Shown here one piece after another: positions 52,990 through 61,655 of a stretch of DNA of 64,000 bases. The notes beneath the pieces are model-generated. The model made no database searches. It saw only the letters and a program-made list of their open reading frames with translations, and was not told where the DNA came from. Within the stretch, counting starts at the first letter, position 1. The number at the start of each line of letters is the position of its first letter. A program made the translations under genes and the position numbers. Source of the stretch: Nostoc parmelioides FACHB-3921 (GTDB lineage Bacteria; Cyanobacteriota; Cyanobacteriia; Cyanobacteriales; Nostocaceae); NCBI RefSeq assembly GCF_014696625.1, contig NZ_JACJQL010000005.1, positions 161,259 to 225,258 on the forward strand, given 5' to 3'.

Positions 52990-55900
52990 TTACACAGGAA
53001 TCTCAATTACAAATTCAGTTCCTTGTCCTAAGGCTGAATTACAAGTTAACTGACCCTTGTGTTTTTCCACAACTACTTGATAACTAATAGATAATCCTAA
53101 CCCCGTACCACTGCCTACTGGCTTAGTGGTGTAAAAGGGGTCAAAGATTTTCTGCTGTACTGCTTCAGTCATCCCAAGAGCATTATCAGCAATGCGAATT
53201 CGTAGGGTGGTTGAGCTTAGTAGTTCCGTGCAAATGCGAATAGTCGGATGATCAGTTGTCATGTTTTTCATGTCATTTGTTTTATCAACTGACAACTGAC
53301 CATTGACCACTGATTCCTCTAAAGCATCGATCGCATTACTGATAATATTCATAAATACTTGGTTGAGTTGACCAGCGTAACAATTCACAAGCGGTAATTG
53401 TGCATATTCTTTGATAAGAGTAATTGCTGGGCGATCGCTATTCTCTTTAAGTCTATGATGCAAAATCATCAAGGTGTTATCAATACCTTCGTGAACATCT
53501 ACAGGCTTCATGTCTGATTCATCTAACCGAGAGAAATTACGTAAACTCAGAACGATGTTGCGAATTCGTGAACTGCCAACTCTCATAGAGTTAAGAATTT
53601 TTGGCAAATCTTCTGCTAAGAAATCTAGATCAATTTGTGCAGATTCCTCTGCGAGGATATCAGAATAATTAGGGCATTCTCTCTGATAGATAGCAACTAA
53701 ATTGAGCAAATCTTGTACATATTCACTAGCATGGGCAATATTTCCATGAATAAAATTAATGGGGTTATTAATTTCATGGGCGATGCCTGCTATCATTTGT
53801 CCCAAGGATGACATTTTCTCGCTTTGAATTAACTGGGTCTGTGTGCGTTGCAATTCTTGGAGAGTTTGTTGTAAGCGGTGATTTTTGTCATTGAGTTCTT
53901 GCGTTCTGGCTTCTACTTTTTCTTCTAATCGATGGTTGTAATCTTCTAGATTTTGATTAGCCTGTGCTAGATTTTTGTAAAGCATAGCATTCTCTATGGA
54001 GATTGCTGCTTGGGTCGTGAGGAGTTTCAGAACCTCTACGCGATCGCGCGTGAATGCTCCTGTTGTCAGATTATTCTCTAGATAAAGAATGCCTAAGAAT
54101 TTGCCCTGATTGATAATAGGTATGCACAATAAACTCTTGGGTTGCTGACCAATAATGTAGCGATCGCTAGCTAAAAAATCAACAGTCTTGGCATTATCGA
54201 TAACGAAGATTTCTTCATTGCGTTTGACATATTTAATCAAGCTCACAGGAAGCTCGACACTAGAATCTAAACTGTTTGAAGGAAAAGATGTCGAAACAGA
54301 AGCAGAATTTGTACTGTGACTCACTGTAGTGACTACTAATTCTGAAGTATCCGATGCAGTTAAAATCAATGCTGATTTAGAAGCACCTGCATTCTCCATG
54401 ACAACCTGCATCAAGGTAGAAAGTAATTGTTCCAAATCAATTTCCCCGGAGAGCGCTTGAGAAGCTTTGATAACAGATGCTAAATCTAAAGAGTCAGAAA
54501 TACTGGTTTTAGAACCAATTACTGTCTGCTGGATACTCCTATCTTGTATAGATTGATAAGTAGCAGACGTAATTTTATCGCTTGTTTGCAAGGTCAATTT
54601 TTCTTGTTGGAGTATGGGCGCAAGTAGTTGGGGATAATGTTTTGCTAGATCATCAACTTTTGCTTTTGCTCCCCAACGACTGTAACCATAGTAAGCATCA
54701 GTGAGATAAGTTTGGGCTATTTTTTCCTTGCCCCATTGAAGATAGAATCTGGCAGCAAGTTCATTAGCTAGAGCCTCTTCATTGGTATATCCATTTTTTT
54801 GAGCAAGGGATATAGAGCGCTCATAATAATCTATTGCTTCAAGATATCGTTCTTTTACACGACATTGTTCAGCCTCTACTAAATAAAATTTATGTAAATA
54901 ATTCATAGGAGCATAATTTGCCCAATATTTCATTTTCTGCTGGTTAACTTCTATTGTCTTTAAAATATGCTTTTGTTCTGCTAATGTCGCTTCATGATAG
55001 ACTGCTAAATTTGCTAGTGAATCGTACATATAGAAAAGAGGAATAACTAAATTTCCTACTCCATTATCTAAATACTTAAGTGCTAGAGACGAATTCTCAA
55101 TAGCTTGGGTAAATTCTCGGAACAAGTAACAAAGATATAACTTATTGAAATATAGATATATCAAACCTATACCATCTTTGGCATTCTCTTGAATTGGCAG
55201 CATATTTTTCTCGTTATATGCTTCACCAATTAAATCACAAGGATTTTCATTGGCTTGTATTAAGTTCAAAACTGTTTGCCTATAAATAGCGTGCCAATTA
55301 AATACCCGCTCTTGCTTAATTTGTGATATTGCATGACTATAACTTGCCATTTCAGATGCTAATCCTGTTAGTTCTGTTCCTATAAAATAGCAAGTATAAG
55401 AATGAGTATATAGACAATAGCTGGCAAATTCCAAATCTCCCGTTTGTAATGCAGCAGAGTAACCTTCTAATAAAGGAGATAGTACTTCTTTGCTATGCTC
55501 TTTCCAATGGCTGATAGTCGCGTAGAAAATTTCTGTTATTTTAGCTTTCAATTCTTCAGCATTAAACTTATCTGTTAGTTTTAATGCCAGTTTGCCGAAT
55601 TTATAACCAGATTCTATATCCCCTATGATGCCACAAAGCATTAATCCATAAAGAACATAAGCATAAGCCGATAAAGGAGCATTTCCATCTTGAAGAGATA
55701 GTTCAACTTGTTTTAAAACAATCAGTGGAAAGAGTTGAGGAACAGCTTGATATACCAAACCAGATGCACTAGATAATATTTGGATTGCGGCTAGTGATTT
55801 TTTATCTCTCATTTCTGGGAGATTAATTAAATTTTCAATTAGCTTTCCATTGAGATTTGTTGTAATTCCTACCATTGCTAATTGAAAATCTGACTGACTG

Positions 55901-58692
55901 GGATTTTCAGGAAACTCTACTCCCAATAATTTTAAAAATGTTAATGCTGTATTAACTGCTTCAACTGCTTGATTCTGCGCTCCGTAGGCTTGAATTTTTA
56001 TTTCATAAATTTTTACTTGTTCAAGCAGTGTTTTAGCTTTCACTAACACTACTTGAATGAAGGATTCCATCTCCTCAAAATTGCCAGCTAGGTAGGCTGC
56101 TTCTGCTGCTGTTTCATACAAAGCTAAAGTGAGTTGATATTGATTCTCCCAGCTATCGCCAGCCAGTAGTTCAATTCCCGTCGTTAAATATTTCATTGCT
56201 GCTGTATAAGCTGTTGATGCTAAAGCTTTACGTCCAGCAATTAAATTCATCTGGGCTAATTCGTCACGCTTGCTTTGATGCGTGATTAACTCCACTGCCA
56301 CATTTAACTGATTTACCAGTTGAAAAACTTTGTCTTCTCTTTCAGCGACGGGGATTTTATCTAAAAGCAATAGTCCAATTTTTAAGTGGATTTGCTTTCT
56401 GATTTTTTCCGGAATTAAAGAATAAGCAGCTTGTTGTACCCTGTCATGAATGAACTTGTACGTGGGAATTTGGAAATGATTGAATTGTGATTTTTGAGGT
56501 TTTCTACTCCCCAAAATTTCTACTGAGTGATTATTTTCCTGGAAGAATTTATAAAGCTCTGTCTGAGGTAAAATTATTCCCTCATGTAATGCTGCCCATA
56601 AGTCAGATGCTGTATCGATCACAGATTTCTCGTAAGCGATCGCCAGAGTTTTCAAGTCAAATTCATTGCCAATACAAGCGGCTAGTTTTAATATGTTTTG
56701 CGTCATCTTGGGCAACTTTTCGATCTGCTGTCCCATGAATTCTACAACATCGTCTGTCAGGGATAATGCCTGGATTTTAGCAATATCATATTGCCAATAT
56801 GCAACATCAAAATTAAATTTAATTATCCCATCTTGATGTAAAGATTTAAGGAATTGAGTGGCAAAAAAGGGATTACCTTTTGTTTTTACAAACACCATTT
56901 GGCTGAGAGGAATAGTGATTGCCTCTTGACAACGTAGCGTATCAGAAATTAAAGCATTTAAATTAGTTTGGTTTAAAGGTGACAAGGAAATACGTGTAAT
57001 CTTACCCCGTGCTTTTTCAATATCTTTGATTGTTAAAGATAGTGGATGTGCTTGAGAGACTTCATTATCACGGTATGCGCCAATGAGAAATAAGCTATCC
57101 TCTTCTTCATTATTCCTTTGTAACTCAGCACCCGTCCAAGGTTCCCCTTCAAAAATAGGAATCCACAGATTTTCTTTGGTTTCCGCAGGAGACGCGGCAG
57201 GATTTTTATGCAATAAATTTGTTTGATTCATCAATAACTGGATGAATTTTAAAGAAGCCGTATCTGCCCATTGCAAATCATCCAGAAAAATTACCAAAGG
57301 ATGGTGTTTACTACTAAATACCTGGATAAATCGTTGAAATAATAAGTTAAATCGATTTTGAGCAGCACTACCAGAAAGTTCACTGACCTCTGACTGCTGA
57401 CCGATAATTTCTACAAGTTCAGGAATGACATCAATAATTACTTGAGCTTGTTCACCTAAAGCTGATAGAATTCTGCTTCGCCAATGTTGAATTTGAGCGT
57501 CTGTTTCTAAAAGGATTTGCCCAATTAAATCTCTAAAGGCTTGCACCAATCCTGACAAAGGAATATCTCGTTGAAACTGATCGAATTTTCCTTTAATAAA
57601 GTAACTTTTTTGTCGAACAATAGGCTTATGGACTTCGTTAACTACGGCAGTTTTACCAATGCCAGAGAATCCAGTAACTAAGATCATTTCTGTCGTTCCT
57701 TTTGTTACCCGCTCAAAGGCAGCAAGTAAAGTTTCCACTTCACGTTGACGACCATAAAGCTTTTCGGGGATGAGAAAACGATCTGAGACATCCTTAGTCG
57801 CTAATTCAAAGGATGTTATTTTACCTGTTTCTTGCCAGTGTTTATGGCAAATTTCCAAGTCGTATGCAAGTCCATAAGCACTCTGATAGCGGTCTTCGGC
57901 ATTTTTGGCCATCAGCTTGCTGACAATATCAGACAAAATGCTGGGAATCTTAGGGTTGATGTCGCTTGCTTTTGGTGGTTGCTTGGCAATGTGACAGTAG
58001 ACTAACTCCATCGGATCAATAGTCACAAAAGGTAACTGTCCGGTTAGGAGTTCAAAAAAAGTGACACCTAAAGAATAGAAATCACTGCGGTAATCGATTC
58101 CCCTGTTCATCCTACCTGTTTGTTCAGGAGATAAATAAGCTAACGTTCCTTCTAAAACATTGTGATTTGTGAGAACTTGGACTTCTCTTGGTAGGAGAGT
58201 AGCGATACTAAAGTCAGTAACTCTGATTTCTAGTGTGGTGGGGTTAATCAGGATGTTGGCAGGTTTGATATCTTTATGAATAATGCGACTACGATGTAAA
58301 CTTTCTAAAGTAGATGCGATCGCTATAGCAATGTGAAAAAATCTTTTGAGAACCGTGCCATATTCATGGCTATCTTGGCTAATTTGTCCCCAGTCCTTCA
58401 GCGATAGGCCGCCAAAGTCCTCCATCACTAAAGCATAGCTGTTACGATAATTCTCTAAGCTCAGGGGTTTCACAATCCCTGGAATATCCAAATTTTTGGT
58501 GATGGTGTACTGATTCCGAAACTGAGCAATTTCCTGGAAAGTTGGGTACTCACTCCGCATCAATTTGATAACTACAGGTTTTTGGTCTTGTTTTCTCAAA
58601 CCTCTATAAACTATGGTTTTGCTACCAAAATAGAGTTGTTCCGTAATGCGATATCCAGAAAGGGGAAATATTGGATCAGACAATACTATCAT
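52990..58692 (-). CDS. Giant hybrid Ser/Thr kinase - AAA ATPase - GAF - histidine kinase
   Basis: This 1,900-residue signalling protein has, in order, a Hanks-type kinase (about residues 10-270; VVIKLMRSE, HKDIKPANILIN, DFSIATLL) and an AAA/NTPase module (about 310-620; Walker A GFSGIGKTAVVNE, FLDDLQWAD). A long helical TPR-like section (about 750-1420), a GAF domain (about 1450-1600) and a coiled coil follow. The C-terminal histidine kinase has the phospho-acceptor His in GIAHEINNPINF and the GTGLGLSISYQ ATP lid. HKD replaces HRD and DFS replaces DFG, common in this family. It converges on the P450 (16-bp gap) and may control the terpene genes. Confidence 0.93.
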   Translation of the reverse strand: MIVLSDPIFPLSGYRITEQLYFGSKTIVYRGLRKQDQKPVVIKLMRSEYPTFQEIAQFRNQYTITKNLDIPGIVKPLSLENYRNSYALVMEDFGGLSLKDWGQISQDSHEYGTVLKRFFHIAIAIASTLESLHRSRIIHKDIKPANILINPTTLEIRVTDFSIATLLPREVQVLTNHNVLEGTLAYLSPEQTGRMNRGIDYRSDFYSLGVTFFELLTGQLPFVTIDPMELVYCHIAKQPPKASDINPKIPSILSDIVSKLMAKNAEDRYQSAYGLAYDLEICHKHWQETGKITSFELATKDVSDRFLIPEKLYGRQREVETLLAAFERVTKGTTEMILVTGFSGIGKTAVVNEVHKPIVRQKSYFIKGKFDQFQRDIPLSGLVQAFRDLIGQILLETDAQIQHWRSRILSALGEQAQVIIDVIPELVEIIGQQSEVSELSGSAAQNRFNLLFQRFIQVFSSKHHPLVIFLDDLQWADTASLKFIQLLMNQTNLLHKNPAASPAETKENLWIPIFEGEPWTGAELQRNNEEEDSLFLIGAYRDNEVSQAHPLSLTIKDIEKARGKITRISLSPLNQTNLNALISDTLRCQEAITIPLSQMVFVKTKGNPFFATQFLKSLHQDGIIKFNFDVAYWQYDIAKIQALSLTDDVVEFMGQQIEKLPKMTQNILKLAACIGNEFDLKTLAIAYEKSVIDTASDLWAALHEGIILPQTELYKFFQENNHSVEILGSRKPQKSQFNHFQIPTYKFIHDRVQQAAYSLIPEKIRKQIHLKIGLLLLDKIPVAEREDKVFQLVNQLNVAVELITHQSKRDELAQMNLIAGRKALASTAYTAAMKYLTTGIELLAGDSWENQYQLTLALYETAAEAAYLAGNFEEMESFIQVVLVKAKTLLEQVKIYEIKIQAYGAQNQAVEAVNTALTFLKLLGVEFPENPSQSDFQLAMVGITTNLNGKLIENLINLPEMRDKKSLAAIQILSSASGLVYQAVPQLFPLIVLKQVELSLQDGNAPLSAYAYVLYGLMLCGIIGDIESGYKFGKLALKLTDKFNAEELKAKITEIFYATISHWKEHSKEVLSPLLEGYSAALQTGDLEFASYCLYTHSYTCYFIGTELTGLASEMASYSHAISQIKQERVFNWHAIYRQTVLNLIQANENPCDLIGEAYNEKNMLPIQENAKDGIGLIYLYFNKLYLCYLFREFTQAIENSSLALKYLDNGVGNLVIPLFYMYDSLANLAVYHEATLAEQKHILKTIEVNQQKMKYWANYAPMNYLHKFYLVEAEQCRVKERYLEAIDYYERSISLAQKNGYTNEEALANELAARFYLQWGKEKIAQTYLTDAYYGYSRWGAKAKVDDLAKHYPQLLAPILQQEKLTLQTSDKITSATYQSIQDRSIQQTVIGSKTSISDSLDLASVIKASQALSGEIDLEQLLSTLMQVVMENAGASKSALILTASDTSELVVTTVSHSTNSASVSTSFPSNSLDSSVELPVSLIKYVKRNEEIFVIDNAKTVDFLASDRYIIGQQPKSLLCIPIINQGKFLGILYLENNLTTGAFTRDRVEVLKLLTTQAAISIENAMLYKNLAQANQNLEDYNHRLEEKVEARTQELNDKNHRLQQTLQELQRTQTQLIQSEKMSSLGQMIAGIAHEINNPINFIHGNIAHASEYVQDLLNLVAIYQRECPNYSDILAEESAQIDLDFLAEDLPKILNSMRVGSSRIRNIVLSLRNFSRLDESDMKPVDVHEGIDNTLMILHHRLKENSDRPAITLIKEYAQLPLVNCYAGQLNQVFMNIISNAIDALEESVVNGQLSVDKTNDMKNMTTDHPTIRICTELLSSTTLRIRIADNALGMTEAVQQKIFDPFYTTKPVGSGTGLGLSISYQVVVEKHKGQLTCNSALGQGTEFVIEIPV

Positions 58693-59076
58693 TGCAGCGC
58701 TCTTGAAATCTTCATGACTCTGCTTTATTATTCCCCGTTATGCTGTTAGTATCTCAATACTAATTCATCCAATTTTAATATTTTTGAAAATAAATTAAAT
58801 TTTGAATACTTGAGAGTTTTTACTTACGTAAATTCAATTATTTATGGATATTATTCATTAATAGTTAATGAGTCTGCTACTAATAAAATCTGTCAATTGT
58901 CGAGATATTCAGTAAGTTCTTCAAGAGGTAAGCTAATGCGCGTCCAAATTGCATAACTACTAATAAGGGCTGTTAACTGTTAACTGTTAACGGTCAACAG
59001 CCCTCACGATGGATTATGCAACTTAAAAGCAGAATAGCTTAATAGCAAAGCTAGAATTTTGCTATTACCTTGTAGC
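58693..59076. other. Spacer with hairpin and second copy of a 38-bp repeat
   Basis: The stretch aagggctgttaact...gtcaacagccct (about 58962-59006) forms a strong hairpin whose arms are AGGGCTGTTAAC and GTCAACAGCCCT, around gttaact heptamers. It runs into the 38-bp repeat at 59002-59039. The rest is AT-rich upstream DNA of the giant kinase gene. Confidence 0.6.
59002..59039 (+). repeat. 38-bp dispersed repeat, copy 2
   Basis: It differs from the copy at 14013-14050 by one base (ggattatgc for ggatgatgc). Here it is preceded by a complete AGGGCTGTT.../...AACAGCCCT hairpin. Confidence 0.8.
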
Positions 59077-59964
59077 TTAAATCTCCGCTACAGCTCGCTC
59101 AATCAAGCGTCTTGCTAAGGTTTGTGTTCCTGTATGTTCGTAATAATTCGTGGCTACATCTAAGAAAGCAGCCAAATAGTCTAGCTTGTCATCAGCAATT
59201 TCCACAAAATTACTCAGATTGTGAACTACTTTTTGTGGACTTAAATTTTGACTACTAACTAGACCGTTCATCCAACCTTTGACTGAATCAAAACTTTGTC
59301 CAATAAAGTTGAGTTTACTGCCAGCATTTCCACCAGGAATCACATCCTTAATACCTTGGAAAGTGGAATTCTTCTCTAATTCTTGAGGATTAGTTTGACT
59401 TAAAGCAGATATAGCCTTGTTAATAAAATCTGGGCCTAAAGGTATTAACCCATCAACACAAACTAAAGCTACCATGCGAATCAGCGACTCACCACTATAC
59501 TCACCAAGTGAGCTAACGAAATCGCCGATACTATCCCCAGGAATACCGTTAATTTGGCAAAAAGCAACTAGTTCAGCCACTAATTTTAGGCATAAATCTA
59601 TAGTTTGAGCTTTGTCAGGTTTGGGTGTAACTGAGTTGAGAAAACCTAACAAAGGTAATTTTTCACCGACTTTGTTAGCTAAAGCAGCCGCGCCCAAGGC
59701 TTTATCTGTATTATCAACAGTTTGATAGAGCCACAATGCTGTCTGATACCCTTGGGAGCGATCGTTAAAGAGATAAATTGCTCGTTCACCAATTTGCTGA
59801 ATTAAACTTTCGTCAGTTTCACCAGTAACAGTCTTAATGGTGTTAACAAAGCCCACAGTATTTTGCCACTCACCAGGAGCAACAAAATCTAAAGCGTTAA
59901 GCATAGATACAGTTAAACCACTAGTTGGTAGTTGATCAACCAACTCAAAAATGGGTTTGCTCAC
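59077..59964 (-). CDS. Unknown helical protein, 295 residues
   Basis: A soluble, mainly helical protein with no signal peptide. It shows GEWQNTVGFVNTIKTVTGET, GERAIYLFNDRSQGYQTALW and a C-terminal SNFVEIADDKLDYLAAFLDV. No enzyme motif is recognised. A good AGGAG precedes the ATG (minus strand, near 59970-59975). It stands alone between the giant kinase and a lipoprotein gene. Confidence 0.7.
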   Translation of the reverse strand: MSKPIFELVDQLPTSGLTVSMLNALDFVAPGEWQNTVGFVNTIKTVTGETDESLIQQIGERAIYLFNDRSQGYQTALWLYQTVDNTDKALGAAALANKVGEKLPLLGFLNSVTPKPDKAQTIDLCLKLVAELVAFCQINGIPGDSIGDFVSSLGEYSGESLIRMVALVCVDGLIPLGPDFINKAISALSQTNPQELEKNSTFQGIKDVIPGGNAGSKLNFIGQSFDSVKGWMNGLVSSQNLSPQKVVHNLSNFVEIADDKLDYLAAFLDVATNYYEHTGTQTLARRLIERAVAEI

Positions 59965-60059
59965 AACAATCTCCTAATTATTAGGTTTTATTATCTGTTT
60001 TGGGTCAAATGGTAGCGAATTCAGGGTTGAGTTTTAAACGCAGAGGTACGAAACAGTAC

Positions 60060-60569
60060 TTATTTGAGTTTAGCCAAGCCATCGAGATTAAATTTTTCTA
60101 TCCAGTCGGCGCGATCGCTTGCAGAAAATGACGGAGAACGTGAGAGGACTTTTACCTGGTATTTACCGACTAAAACTGCTGTTTGCGTATTACCTACTTC
60201 CACCGCCTGATATCCACCAATGTTCTTGGTACTGTTAGAGAATTTCGCGGCGGCTCCAGGTGTACTGGTAGTATCGGAAATAGATAACATTGCTAAATCT
60301 TTGCCATCTTTTTTCAACTTGGCTTCAGCAAAGCCCTTTTTCTCTTGGGTATAAACTCGTTGATACCCGGCTTCTTCTTTTGGGAAAAATTTGTTAAATT
60401 TCTCACCCTGAGTTGCAGTTTTAGCTACCGCTTGTCCAGTTTTTTGGCGGCTACTTTCCTGCTGTGCTTGGTCAAATCGCCCTGGTGCTTGAGGGGTACA
60501 GGCGGTAGTCAGTAACAAAACAGACAGCAATACAGCCGCGAAAATTCTACGGAAACGAGGAAAGTTCAT
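60060..60569 (-). CDS. Predicted lipoprotein, unknown function
   Basis: This 169-residue protein has an Arg-rich start, a hydrophobic stretch (IFAAVLLSVLLLTTA) and a lipobox ending in Cys24 (LTTAC), so it should be lipid-anchored in a cell membrane. The mature part includes KFFPKEEAGYQRVYTQEKKG and a beta-rich end with VLVGKYQVKVLSRSPSF. No domain is recognised. The upstream gene runs in the same direction, 96 bp away. Confidence 0.8.
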   Translation of the reverse strand: MNFPRFRRIFAAVLLSVLLLTTACTPQAPGRFDQAQQESSRQKTGQAVAKTATQGEKFNKFFPKEEAGYQRVYTQEKKGFAEAKLKKDGKDLAMLSISDTTSTPGAAAKFSNSTKNIGGYQAVEVGNTQTAVLVGKYQVKVLSRSPSFSASDRADWIEKFNLDGLAKLK

Positions 60570-60881
60570 CTCTACTCCTGATGCTTGAGGTTTGAGGCAA
60601 TTATCTGCGCTGCTGTCAATTCATACCCAAAAATTTATCTTTTGATCCAATTCGGGGATGAGTGATCTAGGACTTATACACACAGGTTGTCTGTTGAGAC
60701 CGGGTGTAAGGGTGTAAGGGTTTCAAACATTTATACACGCCAGTTTGTACCCTGCGGGTTCCGCTTTAGCGGTACAAGTCGGGAAACCAGCCCACGCAAC
60801 TGGCTCCCCTACACCCCTATACCCTTCTTCAAACCCTTGATCTTTCGTTTTCATGCGTAAGTCCTATGATCAATGTTGACT
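60570..60881. other. Spacer holding MITE-like copy C
   Basis: Most of this spacer is the TA-flanked element at 60668-60866. The remainder is the lipoprotein gene's short upstream region. No ORF is supported. Confidence 0.6.
60668..60866. mobile_element. MITE-like element, copy C (199 bp)
   Basis: The left end is TA-GGACTTATACA and the right end TGCGTAAGTCC-TA. The inside contains aggttgtctgttgagaccgg, as in copy B. A nested segment (gtaccctgcgggttccgctt...cccacgcaactggc) is absent from copy A. Confidence 0.72.
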
Positions 60882-61550
60882 CTACTTTCGATGAGCGTAG
60901 GCGAAGCCTTCTCGATGAGAGATCGCCGCATAAAAGGGATCTCCCCCTGGCGCACCTAACCACTGCAAGAAATTGGGTGCTGTTGACTTACGAGCAATAA
61001 TTTCTGGAGTGCTAAATCCAGGTACTGAGGCAAAGTAGCGTTTCACCAATTCTAAACGCCCAAGCTCGGAAGCATCACGCCAAGCCTGAATGGCTTTTTG
61101 ATAGAACATTCTGTTAGAAAAGCTGATAATTGCTACGCCACCAGGTTTGAGGATGCGGTGAATTTCGGAAAATACCGCTTCTGGATATTGTAGGTACTGT
61201 ACGGAAACACAATTGAGAACTGCATCGAATTCTTGATCTGGTAGGGGTAAACCCGGATTTTCATTGAGGTTCTGCACAAAGTAATGATTAAGTCGGGGAT
61301 TGCGTCCTAGTTCCTCAGCGTTGAGTCCATGTCCCTCCACATGGGCAAATTTTGTCTCTTCTGGTAGATGTGACACCCAGCTACTCATCATGTCTAATAT
61401 GCGTGTGTTGGGCTGTAATTGCTCTCTATATAAATCAGTCAACTGTTGAATAAAACCTTCATCAACATGAGTGACAAAACGGGGATAGGCATAAAATAAG
61501 TTGTCGTCTGTATCGTCTAATTTCAAGCGTTGATCTGGTTTTAGCAACAT
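60882..61550 (-). CDS. SAM-dependent class I methyltransferase
   Basis: This 222-residue enzyme has a Rossmann methyltransferase core: TRILDMMSSWVSHLP (motif I region), FDAVLNCVSVQYLQYPEAVF (motif IV) and RILKPGGVAIISFSNRMFYQ (motif V/VI). The substrate is unknown. The C-terminus is odd. Its last codons are supplied by a 24-bp small dispersed repeat (cgtaggcgaagccttc flanked by TCGATGAG at 60888 and 60912), so the natural end was probably a few residues different. Confidence 0.85.
   Translation of the reverse strand: MLLKPDQRLKLDDTDDNLFYAYPRFVTHVDEGFIQQLTDLYREQLQPNTRILDMMSSWVSHLPEETKFAHVEGHGLNAEELGRNPRLNHYFVQNLNENPGLPLPDQEFDAVLNCVSVQYLQYPEAVFSEIHRILKPGGVAIISFSNRMFYQKAIQAWRDASELGRLELVKRYFASVPGFSTPEIIARKSTAPNFLQWLGAPGGDPFYAAISHREGFAYAHRK
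60888..60919. repeat. Small dispersed repeat with 8-bp direct repeats
   Basis: TCGATGAG (60888-60895), cgtaggcgaagccttc, TCGATGAG (60912-60919): a short mobile repeat with an apparent 8-bp target duplication, lying in the 3' end of the methyltransferase gene. Confidence 0.65.
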
Positions 61551-61655
61551 AAATAAATGCCTGTATGGAAAACTCTTGGTTTTTCTGGGAAAGAAATGCT
61601 CTTTAACATATTTTAATAAAGTTAAGGTACATCAACCCATTTACTTAGTGCTTTA

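Noticed and set aside
52990..58692. Frameshift or fusion artefact in the giant kinase
   Set aside because: Domain order matches a known cyanobacterial multidomain family and the frame is open throughout.
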